A DNA stretch of 64,000 nucleotides from an uncultured Porphyromonas sp. (GTDB lineage Bacteria; Bacteroidota; Bacteroidia; Bacteroidales; Porphyromonadaceae), in contig NZ_CABUAN010000009.1 in assembly GCF_902489635.1 (NCBI RefSeq), positions 1-64,000 on the forward strand, given 5' to 3'. Shown in pieces: positions 51,532-60,578 of this stretch. Made by a program: the position numbers and the translations under genes. The number at the start of each line of letters is the position of its first letter. Position 1 is the first letter of the stretch. The notes beneath the pieces are model-generated. The model worked only from the letters and a program-made list of their open reading frames with translations, was not told where the DNA came from and ran no database searches.

Positions 51532-52746
51532 ATGACTTCTAAGATGCACATGCGAATCATCGCTATTAGCTCTCTCTTCTTACTTCTCTTTAGCGTATCA
51601 AGTTATGCGCAGGAGCAGGTACGCTTCACATTCAGCGGATACGTGCAGGCTATCGCACAGTACGGATCTGAGGCCGACTACATCAAGGTGGGCAACGTCA
51701 CACCTCCCTACGACCACTCCACTACGAGGATGGGAATACGTCGTGGACGACTCGCTACCCAAGCAACTTATGGTGACCTGGGCGCCAAGATCGAGATCAA
51801 CGCTACAGACCAGAAGCTCTCTATCTTCAACGTCTATGCCGAGTACAAGCCCCACTGGGCTGAGGGTGCCTTCGTCAAAGGAGGACTAGCAACGATAGAT
51901 TTCGGCTATGAGCTACCTTATAGCTCTAGCAAGCGAGCAGCCTTCGAGCGATCACTCTATATGGCCGATCTCTTCCCTGGAGATACCGACATGGGACTGA
52001 TGGTCGGATACAAAGGAGCTCTAGACCCGAGCAAGCGGTGGCAGCTTGAGTCGACACTCTCTATCCTAGCTGGCAATGGAGGCAAAGGAATGATGAAGAA
52101 TACCCCAGACCTAGCTCTACGCCTAGCTCTCACCGAGCAAGGTAGTAACCACAACGTCAGCTTCGGACTATCAGGATATGGTGGATATCTACCAGCGACG
52201 GATGGTTACTACGCCTTTGACCAGGAGACAGCTACGCTCCAAAATGATCACATGCTACGTGCTTACGGCGGTGCCTTCCTCACCAGCACGATCAAGCATC
52301 AAGGCGGACAGCTGATGCTCACAGCTGAGGGCATTATGGGTTTGCAGCCTGGATGGCAAAACGCTAACCTAGCAGTGGGTCCCAAGGCGCCTGCTACTTT
52401 TGAAAACAATATCCTCGTACAGCGTCACTTCATTGCGGGTATGGCACAACTCGTGGAGCGTATCACACCAGCTAATCTAGAGCTCTTCGGTCGGTACGCA
52501 TACTATGATCGCAATAGGCACTTCGACCCGAAGGCTCAGCAAGATCTCAAGCTGAGCAATCTGACCGCACTGACCGAGGGACGCTCGCATCAGCTCTCGA
52601 CAGGGGTCAACTACTTCTTCCAGCAGGATCACCTGCGCCTGTCACTCCAGTACGACTGCTTCCTGCGTCAGCAGATCGAGCAGCAAGCATTCGTCGCTGC
52701 CAAGCCGCTACACATGGTGACCGTGGGAGCTCAGTACAAGTTCTAG
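51532..52746 (+). CDS. Outer-membrane porin, phosphate-selective porin O/P-like
   Basis: A 404-residue protein. Signal peptide ends at SVSSYAQ (about 26). Alternating amphipathic strands start at VRFTFSGYVQAIAQYG and end in the terminal aromatic motif HMVTVGAQYKF. TTRMGIRRGRLATQATYGDLGAKIEIN is the family's N-terminal pattern. It is probably a 16-strand trimeric porin; substrate cannot be read. Starts at 51544 or 51550 are also possible. Monocistronic. Confidence 0.85.
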   Translation: MTSKMHMRIIAISSLFLLLFSVSSYAQEQVRFTFSGYVQAIAQYGSEADYIKVGNVTPPYDHSTTRMGIRRGRLATQATYGDLGAKIEINATDQKLSIFNVYAEYKPHWAEGAFVKGGLATIDFGYELPYSSSKRAAFERSLYMADLFPGDTDMGLMVGYKGALDPSKRWQLESTLSILAGNGGKGMMKNTPDLALRLALTEQGSNHNVSFGLSGYGGYLPATDGYYAFDQETATLQNDHMLRAYGGAFLTSTIKHQGGQLMLTAEGIMGLQPGWQNANLAVGPKAPATFENNILVQRHFIAGMAQLVERITPANLELFGRYAYYDRNRHFDPKAQQDLKLSNLTALTEGRSHQLSTGVNYFFQQDHLRLSLQYDCFLRQQIEQQAFVAAKPLHMVTVGAQYKF

Positions 52747-52843
52747 TCACGCTCCCGACAGCTCATACATCATCATCTATATATGATATCTGTATAGCTT
52801 ATTTCTATATCTACTTATGATGATGATGATGGTGCGTCGAATC

Positions 52844-53147
52844 TGTTCATAACTCCCCCTGTGCAGGAGCTAATGATACTACTATCCTATCCGCTCTAGT
52901 CGGCTCTGGTAGCTACTTAGAGGGTATAAAAAGGCGAGACGATCGTGAGCAGTTACGGTCGTCTCGCTCTCTATCTGTACCTGTTGATAACTTGATCAAA
53001 ACTGGTTGATAACTCAATGGTAACTTATTTGCATAATTGAAATCTTTTCGTAGCTATACAACTTTCCGAGATAAGCAAATAAGTTAGCCTTGAGTTATTG
53101 ATGAGTTATGAACAGTTTTTTCAACAGAATGGTGGGGGTTATGAACA
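52844..53147. other. DnaA-box-like cluster with long inverted repeat, candidate replication origin
   Basis: Motifs TTATGAACA (minus 52844-52852; plus 53106-53114 and 53139-53147), TTATCAACA (minus 52982-52990) and TTATCAACC (minus 53004-53012) resemble the DnaA box TTATCCACA with 1-2 changes. Arms 53011-53032 and 53075-53096 (AACTCAATGGTAACTTATTT-type) form a 22-bp inverted repeat with three mismatches around an AT-rich centre. The region lies between convergent genes. The 52747-52843 part holds only ATGATGATG-type low-complexity sequence. Confidence 0.45.
52934..52967 (+). terminator. Hairpin after the porin gene
   Basis: GCGAGACGATCGT and ACGGTCGTCTCGC pair with one mismatch around an 8-nt loop. 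It lies 187 bp after the porin stop and inside the DnaA-box-like region. Confidence 0.6.
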
Positions 53148-54476
53148 GCTTGTTGACACCCTCAGCGGACGCCTATACCAGATCGCCGTGAGGATCGCTG
53201 TACGTACCAGTAGGTAGCTGTCGAAAGCGATCCACAAGGCGGTCATGCCGAGTGAAGTATAGAGCAGATAGTAGAGCGCAAAGAAGACAATACTCGATCC
53301 GATCATAGACCACTTGAGACCTGCCGATCGGGTTGTGCCTGCGTAGATACCATCCCAAAGGAAAGCACCAAAGCCTACCAGCGGGATCAGTGCTGCCCAG
53401 AGATGGTACCGCCTGGCGTAAGCGATGATCTCGTCGTGACTACTCAAGAAGCGTAGTAAGCCATCGGGATAGAGCGCAAAGAGGAGCGCAGCGAGGAGTG
53501 ACAGGACGATGCCTATGGCAAAGAGACGACTTATCACTGCGTTGAGTAGGTCTATACGACCCGCGCCGTAGAAGCGTCCTGAGAGCGACTCACCAGCATA
53601 AGCAAAGCCATCCATAAAGTAACTGAAGATACTGAAGAACTGCATCAGTAGCGCATTCGCTCCCACAGCGATCGCACCCTCACGGACGCCGGCATAGGTG
53701 AAGAAGAGCGTGATACTGCTGAGTAGCAAGGAGCGGAGCATCAGATCGCGTCCGAGGATGAGGTAGCGTCCGTAACCCTTCGTATCGGTGAAGTGGCTGA
53801 GCCTCAGATGACGCACGAGATGGCGATACCTAATGAGTAGGGTGGTGAGTAGTAGGAGTGCCTGGCTATACTGCGCTACACAGGTGCCGATAGCAAGTCC
53901 CTTGACACCCATCTGATAGTGGACGACGAGCGTATAGGAGACGAGGAAGTTGACCACCAGTGCGCTCATCGAGGCAACCATGGGGATGCGGGTGTTTTGC
54001 ATACCTATGAACCATCCATTCAGCGCATAGATCATCATGACAGCAGGGGCTGCCGAGAAGATGATCTGGATATATTGCTCTGCTTCTGCGCCTAGTCGCT
54101 CAGCAGCCCCGCCTGTGACGACACCGCTCAGGAGCGTGGCAAAGGGGGAGATGATCAGTACGATGATCGTGCAGAGGAGTGCCATCGTGATGCCGCGAGC
54201 CAGCTGACGATTGATGTCAGAGCTGTCTTGCCGACCATAAGCCTGAGCGACGAGTCCTGTCGTGCCTAGCCGTATGAAGCCAAAGAGCCAGTAGATCGTG
54301 TTGGTGATGGTAGCCGCTACGGTGACTGAGCCGATAGCTTCGGGGTGAGCCATGTGCCCCGCCAGCCCTACATCGATGAGCGAGAGCAGCGGGACGGTGA
54401 TATTGGAGATGATGTTGGGGATCGTGAGCCGCAGAATGTGACGATTTAGCCGTTGATCCTCTACCTTAGCGCGCAT
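53139..54476 (-). CDS. MATE family efflux transporter (DinF-like)
   Basis: A 445-residue inner-membrane antiporter with 12 hydrophobic segments in two homologous halves. PLLSLIDVGLAGHMAHPEAIG is the conserved N-terminal motif, and ANALLMQFFSIFSYFMDGFAYAGE matches the second-half motif of DinF-type members. It probably exports cationic drugs or bile-type compounds using Na+ or H+. Its start abuts the rmlD stop with no gap. Confidence 0.9.
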   Translation of the reverse strand: MRAKVEDQRLNRHILRLTIPNIISNITVPLLSLIDVGLAGHMAHPEAIGSVTVAATITNTIYWLFGFIRLGTTGLVAQAYGRQDSSDINRQLARGITMALLCTIIVLIISPFATLLSGVVTGGAAERLGAEAEQYIQIIFSAAPAVMMIYALNGWFIGMQNTRIPMVASMSALVVNFLVSYTLVVHYQMGVKGLAIGTCVAQYSQALLLLTTLLIRYRHLVRHLRLSHFTDTKGYGRYLILGRDLMLRSLLLSSITLFFTYAGVREGAIAVGANALLMQFFSIFSYFMDGFAYAGESLSGRFYGAGRIDLLNAVISRLFAIGIVLSLLAALLFALYPDGLLRFLSSHDEIIAYARRYHLWAALIPLVGFGAFLWDGIYAGTTRSAGLKWSMIGSSIVFFALYYLLYTSLGMTALWIAFDSYLLVRTAILTAIWYRRPLRVSTSCS

Positions 54477-55379
54477 TTAGTCTATAGCTATCTGTAGTTC
54501 ATCTTGCCACTGAGGAGGCGTGATGCCGTAGCAAGCCGTTATCCTATCGGTCGCCAGTACGCTGTAAGCGGGACGCTCGGCAGCCGTGGGGTACTCAGCC
54601 GTAGGGATCGGAGTCAGTTGTGACAAGTCGTACTCAGGCAGATGCGTGGCAATCGCTTCATGGGCCAAGTCGTACCACGAGCAGATACCTCGGTCGGCAT
54701 AGTGGAGTAGGGGCGTGCGAAAGGTGCGCTCCGTATCGTAGCAAGCGACGATCTCGCAGATAGCTCGTGCCAGCGAAGGAGCCGACGTGGGCGAACCGAT
54801 CTGATCGTTGACGACACGCAGTGGCTTCCCCTCACGAGCCAGCCGTAGCATGGTGCGAACGAAGTTGTGTCCCCACGGAGCCCAGAGCCACTGCGTGCGA
54901 ATGACTAGATGCTGCTCAGTGGGATGCGTCGGGTGCATCAGGAGTGCCAGCTCTCCCTGACGCTTGGTGCGGCCGTAGAGACTCTGTGGATTGGTACTAT
55001 CCTCCTCGTGATAGGGTGTACCCTGCTTCCCATCGAAGACATAGTCTGTGCTAATCTGTATGATCGGCAGACGGCTCTCTGCCAGCTGTGCCGGCAGTAG
55101 CGCATTGAGTGCCAGGAGATCACGATAGTGTACCGGATCTTCGGCCAGGTCTACCTGTGTGAAAGCAGCGCAGTTGACCACCATCGTCCAGTCGTAAGCG
55201 ACAGATTGCTCTTCCCAGAGCTTGATCGCTCGGGATAGAGACTCCGTGTCGGTGTAGTCGAGCTGCTCATGTGTGTAGCTGACCAGTTCGTAGGGATTAC
55301 CCCGCTCTGCTAGCTCTCGTGTGATACTGCGCCCTAGCTGTCCCGAGGCACCGAGTAAGATGATACGACCTCTGCTCAT
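54477..55379 (-). CDS. rfbD: dTDP-4-dehydrorhamnose reductase
   Basis: A 300-residue short-chain reductase making dTDP-L-rhamnose. Rossmann motif GASGQLGRSI (10-19), ISTDYVFDGKQGTPYHEED and the active-site SLYGRTKRQGE with YxxxK. Length is typical. No other rml genes adjoin. It overlaps the DUF4924 gene by 4 bp. Confidence 0.92.
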   Translation of the reverse strand: MSRGRIILLGASGQLGRSITRELAERGNPYELVSYTHEQLDYTDTESLSRAIKLWEEQSVAYDWTMVVNCAAFTQVDLAEDPVHYRDLLALNALLPAQLAESRLPIIQISTDYVFDGKQGTPYHEEDSTNPQSLYGRTKRQGELALLMHPTHPTEQHLVIRTQWLWAPWGHNFVRTMLRLAREGKPLRVVNDQIGSPTSAPSLARAICEIVACYDTERTFRTPLLHYADRGICSWYDLAHEAIATHLPEYDLSQLTPIPTAEYPTAAERPAYSVLATDRITACYGITPPQWQDELQIAID

Positions 55380-55954
55380 GACTGTGGCTTCGCTTGCGAC
55401 TCCTCCTTGTGATGCTTGCGATGGTACTCCTGATCAAGTAGGGCAAAGAGGGCACTGATCTGCTGGTAGACACGCGTGTCGGTAGGGGAGTGCTCTGCTC
55501 CTGCCGTGCTGCTCCCTATGAGTCCCTGCATGGTGGCGTTGTATAGGATCGTGCAGAGGATCTCTATCTCGCCCATCTCCTTGGCGTGTGGATCTTTTGC
55601 TCTAAAGGCGACGATCGTCGGTAGGACTAGTATGTAGCACCCTTGGTAGACGATGTTGCGCTCATCTTGGCTCACCTTCTTGTGTATCGCCTCGCACTCC
55701 GCAAGCAGCTGCTTCGTGACGGGAGCGTGCTGACCGCTGAGGATCTGCGCGACCGACTCCTCGCTGAGTAGCTCTTTCATCAGACTTTGTCTGAGAGGAT
55801 CGGACTGCATCAGATGTTGCTGGAGTAGCTCCAGTGGTTGTTGCTGTCGCGTGAGGATGCGTATGCTCTCCTCGGCGATCCATAGATGTATGATCTGAGC
55901 CGTGTACTCAGGTACGTCAGGCAGTAGCCCAGGAGTATTAGCTTGGTTTGTCAT
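55376..55954 (-). CDS. DUF4924-type protein
   Basis: A 192-residue soluble, mostly helical protein without signal peptide (EYTAQIIHLWIAEESIRILTRQ, EIEILCTILYNATMQGLIG). In Bacteroidota a DUF4924 gene commonly adjoins rfbD, and order and length fit here; the assignment rests on that context and my memory of the family. Function unknown. It starts 4 bp after the upstream permease gene. Confidence 0.65.
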   Translation of the reverse strand: MTNQANTPGLLPDVPEYTAQIIHLWIAEESIRILTRQQQPLELLQQHLMQSDPLRQSLMKELLSEESVAQILSGQHAPVTKQLLAECEAIHKKVSQDERNIVYQGCYILVLPTIVAFRAKDPHAKEMGEIEILCTILYNATMQGLIGSSTAGAEHSPTDTRVYQQISALFALLDQEYHRKHHKEESQAKPQS

Positions 55955-55958
55955 AGTA

Positions 55959-57173
55959 TTAGTGTGAAGCGTTGCGGTGAGCGATCAACTTGCGTACGGG
56001 ATAGACAGCCGCTAAGTACCCAACGGCAAAGACTAGTACAAGCACCACGAGTAGATCCGTCAGTCGTACAGCTACTGGATAAGGCTGCGACTCCAAAGCT
56101 AGATCGATCGTGAGCCACCCAAAGTGCATCTGTAGCAAGCAGAGGACAATCCCGACAGCTATGCCACCGACGGCACCGATGAGTGTCACCATCAGTCCCT
56201 CCAGCTGGAAGGTGCGTCTGATCTCCCGTGGCGTCTCGCCGAGTGCGTGCAGGATCGCTATATCCTCCTGCTTCGATATGAGAAGCATCGATATACTAGC
56301 CATCACATTGTAAGCAGCTAGTAAGAGGATAAAGGCAAAGATGAGCGACGTGATCCACTTTTCGATAGCCACGAGACGCATCAAGTGCGGTTGCTGCTCA
56401 GCGCAGTTGCGGACGAGGTACTCCTCACCTAGCTTCGTCGCTATCGCTTTTTGGATAGCTCCCTCGTCTGCTCCCTCATCCAGCTTTAGAGCTAGACCGT
56501 GCGCTTGGTTTTCGTCAAGCATCAGCAGCGAACGTAGCTCAGAGAGCGGTATGAAGATCGAGTTGTCGTAGACCACATTGTCGGTAAAAAGCACCGACAC
56601 GGGTACACCCTGCGAGCGTCTCAGCGAAGTCATCGGCATGATCGGGTTGATGTATCCCTTGCGCTTGGGGAGCGTGATGACGAGCGGATCCGTGTCGTGC
56701 GCTATCACGTTGAGGTTGATGGCTATCGAGGCCCCCAGATTGTATTGCCCAGGATGTATCGCTATGTCGCCACTGTACAGGTATCGCTCCATATTAGAGA
56801 TGCGCAGATAGGCACTATCTACACCATATAGATGCGCCGCGGAGAAGCTCTCGCCCTCCGTACGACTTACCAGACCCTCACCCCATACCAGCGGAGCGAT
56901 CGATTCGATCCCTTTTATCGAACTAATCTCTTGGGTCACTACGCCTTGGTCCAGGGGCGCTTCGTCCCCCTTCGTGATCAGTAGCTGTGGATCTAGTCCG
57001 ACCACCTTGTCGAGGATCATCTGCTCGTACCCATTGTAGATGGATAGCACGCAGATCATCGTCATCGATACCACGGCGATGGCCAGCACGCTCACGCGGG
57101 TGACTATATTGATAGCACCCAGCTTCTTGTGGGCAAAGAGGTATCGCCAAGCGATAAAGAAGGGCAGACGCAT
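55959..57173 (-). CDS. LolC/LolE-like ABC transporter permease (FtsX family)
   Basis: A 404-residue permease with an N-terminal membrane segment (about 22-45), a large periplasmic domain (MacB-like core) and three C-terminal segments (about 275-300, 320-345, 370-392). Start FFIAWRYLFAHKKLGAINIVTRVSVLAI is typical of LolC/E, which extract lipoproteins from the inner membrane. The ATPase partner is not adjacent, as is usual in Bacteroidota. It follows rbfA by 40 bp. Confidence 0.88.
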   Translation of the reverse strand: MRLPFFIAWRYLFAHKKLGAINIVTRVSVLAIAVVSMTMICVLSIYNGYEQMILDKVVGLDPQLLITKGDEAPLDQGVVTQEISSIKGIESIAPLVWGEGLVSRTEGESFSAAHLYGVDSAYLRISNMERYLYSGDIAIHPGQYNLGASIAINLNVIAHDTDPLVITLPKRKGYINPIMPMTSLRRSQGVPVSVLFTDNVVYDNSIFIPLSELRSLLMLDENQAHGLALKLDEGADEGAIQKAIATKLGEEYLVRNCAEQQPHLMRLVAIEKWITSLIFAFILLLAAYNVMASISMLLISKQEDIAILHALGETPREIRRTFQLEGLMVTLIGAVGGIAVGIVLCLLQMHFGWLTIDLALESQPYPVAVRLTDLLVVLVLVFAVGYLAAVYPVRKLIAHRNASH

Positions 57174-57213
57174 CGTGTGGAGCTAGCGAAAAAAGTGAGC
57201 TAGAGAGCGTAAG

Positions 57214-57549
57214 CTATTGCTCAAGCAGCTTGTCGATGCGCTCCAGATAGTCTAGCGAGTCATCTATATGGTACTCCATCTCGGGGATGACTCGTAGCTG
57301 CTTGCCCGTGCGCTGTCCCAGCTCGTAGCGGTAGCTACCAGCGTTGTCCTGTATGTACTTAAGAAGTTCGTCAGCACGCTCCGAGGGGAAGATACTCAGG
57401 TAAATATGAGCTCTGCTCAGGTCGGAGGTGACACGCACCAGGGTGACGCTCACGAGCACCCCCCGCAGCTGCTGCGTCAGTGGGCGAAAGATCTCTCCCA
57501 TCTCCTTCTGTATCAGTCGTGCTATCTTCTGTTGTCTTCTTGTATCCAT
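57214..57549 (-). CDS. rbfA: Ribosome-binding factor A
   Basis: A 111-residue KH-like protein for 16S rRNA 5'-end maturation and 30S assembly. RRQQKIARLIQKEMGEIF and LVRVTSDLSRAHIYLSIFPS are family motifs. First gene of the rbfA-lolE-DUF4924-rmlD-MATE set. Confidence 0.94.
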   Translation of the reverse strand: MDTRRQQKIARLIQKEMGEIFRPLTQQLRGVLVSVTLVRVTSDLSRAHIYLSIFPSERADELLKYIQDNAGSYRYELGQRTGKQLRVIPEMEYHIDDSLDYLERIDKLLEQ

Positions 57550-57572
57550 AGTGTCATCAGTCGTTATGCATA

Positions 57573-57580
57573 CAAAGATA
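57573..57580 (-). promoter_or_regulatory. Putative -7 box for the rbfA operon
   Basis: TATCTTTG on the minus strand, 23 bp before the ATG at 57549. Confidence 0.6.
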
Positions 57581-57590
57581 GCAATTAGTG

Positions 57591-58051
57591 AGGAGAGAGA
57601 TTAGACTTTAGAAATTAGAGGTTAGAGATTAGAGGTTAGAGGGCTGGGTAAATTCAACGCCGACTCGTTACAATAATTTAGAGCTGACTACATATCAAAA
57701 CAGCACCGTGTCGGAGAAAAGTGATTTCCACGTGGAGATTTCGAAATATCCACGTGGAGAATAAAAAATTCTTCGGAGGAATCAAATGAAACTTCGGAGG
57801 AATGAAATGAAACTTCGGAAGAAATGATTCGCCCCCACGTGGAAAAAGAAAAATATCCACGTGGAGATTTGAGATTCCCCACGTGGATATTCGAGAAAGG
57901 AGGGAATCGGACGAATTTCCCTGTAAAGATATGTAAATAGAGAGTAGAGGTTAGAGGGCAGGGCTGACACACTATATATAGTGGACCCATCTATGCCTCG
58001 CTTGTCGCTCATGCGTCGCTCCAGACAGAGCGATTATAACACGTCAGCCCT
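57591..58051 (+). repeat. Composite CACGTG repeat, copy E, with heptamer array
   Basis: The most complete copy. Heptamers at 57598-57639; left end AGGGCTGGGTAAATTCAACG (57640); ACAATAATTTAGAGCTGACT; CCACGTGG near 57728, 57750, 57835, 57857 and 57880; three CTTCGGAGGAAT units (57772-57818); the conserved segment AAAGGAGGGAATCGGACGAA; heptamers 57946-57957; and the hairpin from GGGCTGACACACTATAT (57962) to ACACGTCAGCCCT (58039-58051). Ends AGGGCTG and CAGCCCT are inverted. No gene lies in 57590-58094. Confidence 0.9.
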
Positions 58052-58094
58052 GTGGAAGAGCATGCTCTGCCAGTGGTGATTGAGAAATTAGCCT

Positions 58095-58102
58095 TACCTT
58101 TG
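58095..58102 (+). promoter_or_regulatory. Putative -7 box for the PepSY-like lipoprotein gene
   Basis: TACCTTTG, 71 bp before the ATG at 58174. Confidence 0.6.
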
Positions 58103-58173
58103 TGGTTGAGAGAGGGAGGAGATCTTTCGTCCCCCCTTCAGTACTACTAATCTGATAACCCTATAACGAACCT

Positions 58174-58626
58174 ATGAAAAGAATTCTATTTATAGCACTC
58201 CTGCTGAATTGCAGTGTAGCTCTGTTTGCTTCTTGTGGACCAACGAAGGATTGGAACCTCAGTGAGCAATGTATGAAGACCCTCAATGATCGCTATGCCA
58301 ACGCCCGCATCCTAGAGGTGGACTACGACGACGGCATGGTCGAGGTGGAGATACGGCACGACAAGAAGGATAAGGAGGTGCTCTTCACAAAGTCCTGTGA
58401 GTGGATCTCCACGAGCTGGGATGTCGCTCGGAGAAACGTCCCCGACGTTGTCCTGAAGGCACTCCAGCAGAAGTATCCCAATGGACTCATTGACGATATC
58501 GACTTCATCGAGATGCCTCAGGGCTCTTACTATCGCTTTGAGATAGAGCTGAGAGGTCAGCAGGACGAGTACGTCTACATCACGCCTCAGGGTGTGATCA
58601 CTGAGGTACGCGTCTATCACAGATGA
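58174..58626 (+). CDS. PepSY-like lipoprotein
   Basis: A 150-residue protein with lipobox FASC (C21). The rest is two similar PepSY-like units of about 60 residues: CMKTLNDRYANARILEVDYD...VEVEIRHDKK and VLKALQQKYPNGLIDDIDF...YRFEIELRGQ. Such small Bacteroidota proteins are common in the periplasm and often thought to inhibit or chaperone enzymes; no specific target can be named. Monocistronic, with its own promoter and terminator. Confidence 0.82.
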   Translation: MKRILFIALLLNCSVALFASCGPTKDWNLSEQCMKTLNDRYANARILEVDYDDGMVEVEIRHDKKDKEVLFTKSCEWISTSWDVARRNVPDVVLKALQQKYPNGLIDDIDFIEMPQGSYYRFEIELRGQQDEYVYITPQGVITEVRVYHR

Positions 58627-58655
58627 TCCGCTAGCTACTAAATAGCAATAACGCA

Positions 58656-58690
58656 CAAGGCGGGCTAGACCACGTGTCTAGTCCGCCTTG
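58656..58690 (+). terminator. Hairpin terminator
   Basis: CAAGGCGGgCTAGAC pairs with GTCTAGtCCGCCTTG with a single G-T position, loop CACGT-type, followed by CTGTATATCT. Confidence 0.75.
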
Positions 58691-58797
58691 CTGTATATCT
58701 GCTCAATGCTTGTCTCTGAGGAAGTAACGTTTTGTAATTACCATAGGAAGAAGTCGTCTGTCGGATTTGGGCTATTGGATATAAGAAAACATTATGC

Positions 58798-58805
58798 TAC
58801 ATTTG
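58798..58805 (+). promoter_or_regulatory. Promoter for the 531-residue cargo gene
   Basis: TACATTTG with TTTG at 58776-58779 as -33 element, 18 bp apart. The leader to 58931 is about 118 nt. Confidence 0.7.
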
Positions 58806-58930
58806 CATCAGAACATGTTGCTTTATGGGAAACAACTATGGGGAAACAGAATGAGCGAGGGGCATCGATGATGGTTGTCTCTCTATGCGAGAATTTTTAT
58901 AACAACCAAATACGTTAAAACCAATAAGTT

Positions 58931-60526
58931 ATGAGGAAAGTTCAACTACTGATTCTTATCCTGTGCGCCTTGTCACTAGGCATGTCTGGGCAGGGAATTA
59001 CCATCACGTCAGGGCCTGAGGCTCTGCCTGATGAAGTCAATCACTACGCTGTAAGAGGCGTCAGTGACAATGGCCGCTACATATACGGAGGATGGGGCAA
59101 CCCAGTCTATGTTAGCTTCGTATATGATACGGAGAGTGATAAAGTGGAGGTCCTCGAGGCCGAAAGCCGAGAGGGCGTACAGGTGATCAAGGTTCTCTCC
59201 GATGGGTCTGTCATCTTGGTCTACTCGCCACAGAAGGCTTGCGAAGCCTATATACGTACACCGCAAGGTAAGGAGATCGCCCTTAAAGCGCCCAACCCCG
59301 ATTTCGGCCTCATGCCCTCTGATGCTACGGAAGATGGTAAGTGGATCATCGGCAATAGTCAGTCTCTAGATGCACTCAGCCATCAACCAGTCATAGGTGA
59401 GCGTCAGGCAGATGGTACCTATCTCTTTACCGCTCTACCAGAGCCTGAAGAGGATCTGATGGGTTGTAAGCCTCAGTACAACAAAGTGGAGGCTATCTCC
59501 GCAGATGCGCAGATACTAGTGGGTCGCCAGAATGGTCGCTCGGGCTTTGAGATGCAGTACATCAAGTGGACTCGACAGACCGATGGCAGCTATACTTATA
59601 CTTTGCCGATGGAGGGGCTCTTTATCAATCCAGACAAACCCAAGCCCGGTATGCCACCTGTCTACGATGAGTATGTGACCGCAGAGCCTGGCACGCCTGA
59701 GCGCACTGAGCAAGAGGATCGCTACAATAAAGCCTTCGATGAGTGGTCGAAGAAGTGCGATGAGCGTACGGGGCAGTACACAGCCACGATTATGCAGGTG
59801 ACCCACTTCTCTCGTCCTCAGATGAAGTTCTGCACGGCACTATATGAGAACAGTAATAATGGCGACGGTATGCCCCAGCTGAGACCCTTCGTCTGGGATG
59901 TGACGACAGATAGCTATCAGATCTTAAAGCCAGAGAGCGACCTAGCTCTTTGTGCCTTTGATGTGCTGTATGACGGGAGTGTAGTATGCCTCTCCAATCC
60001 TGGCATGCTCTTCTGGAGAGCTCATGCAGTCAATCCAAAGAACAATGAGAGCATACCGCTCCTGCAGTGGATAAAAGAGCACTCGGGTCGTGATATCTCT
60101 GACTTCTATGCCAAGCAGATTGACCCGATGATGAACTCTGTATGTATAGGCATACCGCGTATCAGTGGTGATGGCAAGACGATCGTCTTCTATACGATGA
60201 ATGGGAATAACGACCTGGAGATTGAGTTCTTCAATACGATGATCCGCTTACTAGGCAGTGCTTACACAGCCAATGAGGCACCACTAGCCAATGAGACTAA
60301 TGCGATCGAAGCTTATATAAATGGTCGCAATCTCATCATCTCTAAGGGTGCGCTGGACATGCCACTGACTATCTCTCTATACGATGTGTCAGGACAGGTC
60401 GTATGGCGTACTACGACACAGGAGCGACAGGTCTCCCTGCCAGCCTCCTTACCTCAAGGGGAATACATAGCTCGTATCACCTCTCCGAGTGGTGCCAGCC
60501 AGGCAGTCTCGGGTATCATCCGATAG
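58931..60526 (+). CDS. Secreted protein with T9SS C-terminal domain, unknown function
   Basis: A 531-residue protein. Signal peptide to about 21 (LILILCALSLGMSGQ). The body has blade-like repeats (AVRGVSDNGRYIYGGW, LSDGSVILVYSP, ATEDGKWIIGNS, ISADAQILVGRQNG, ISGDGKTIVFYT) consistent with a beta-propeller. The C-terminus (NLIISKGALDMPLTISLYDV, LPQGEYIARIT, VSGIIR) is a Por secretion tail. It is probably exported to the cell surface. Ligand or activity cannot be told. Confidence 0.83.
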   Translation: MRKVQLLILILCALSLGMSGQGITITSGPEALPDEVNHYAVRGVSDNGRYIYGGWGNPVYVSFVYDTESDKVEVLEAESREGVQVIKVLSDGSVILVYSPQKACEAYIRTPQGKEIALKAPNPDFGLMPSDATEDGKWIIGNSQSLDALSHQPVIGERQADGTYLFTALPEPEEDLMGCKPQYNKVEAISADAQILVGRQNGRSGFEMQYIKWTRQTDGSYTYTLPMEGLFINPDKPKPGMPPVYDEYVTAEPGTPERTEQEDRYNKAFDEWSKKCDERTGQYTATIMQVTHFSRPQMKFCTALYENSNNGDGMPQLRPFVWDVTTDSYQILKPESDLALCAFDVLYDGSVVCLSNPGMLFWRAHAVNPKNNESIPLLQWIKEHSGRDISDFYAKQIDPMMNSVCIGIPRISGDGKTIVFYTMNGNNDLEIEFFNTMIRLLGSAYTANEAPLANETNAIEAYINGRNLIISKGALDMPLTISLYDVSGQVVWRTTTQERQVSLPASLPQGEYIARITSPSGASQAVSGIIR

Positions 60527-60539
60527 AATCCGCTACGTA

Positions 60540-60575
60540 GTGGTGAGTCACAGTGTCATCACTGCGACTCACCAC
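60540..60575 (+). terminator. Hairpin terminator
   Basis: GTGGTGAGTC and GACTCACCAC are perfect arms, with an inner CAGTG/CACTG pair. It lies 13 bp after the stop. Confidence 0.8.
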
Positions 60576-60578
60576 ACA

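Noticed and set aside
52760..52830. CATCATCATC...GATGATGATG stretch as a regulatory stem-loop
   Set aside because: Arms are simple trinucleotide repeats; pairing is expected from low complexity alone.
58688..58918. 76-codon frame upstream of the 531-residue cargo gene
   Set aside because: It runs through the TTTG / TACATTTG promoter of the next gene.
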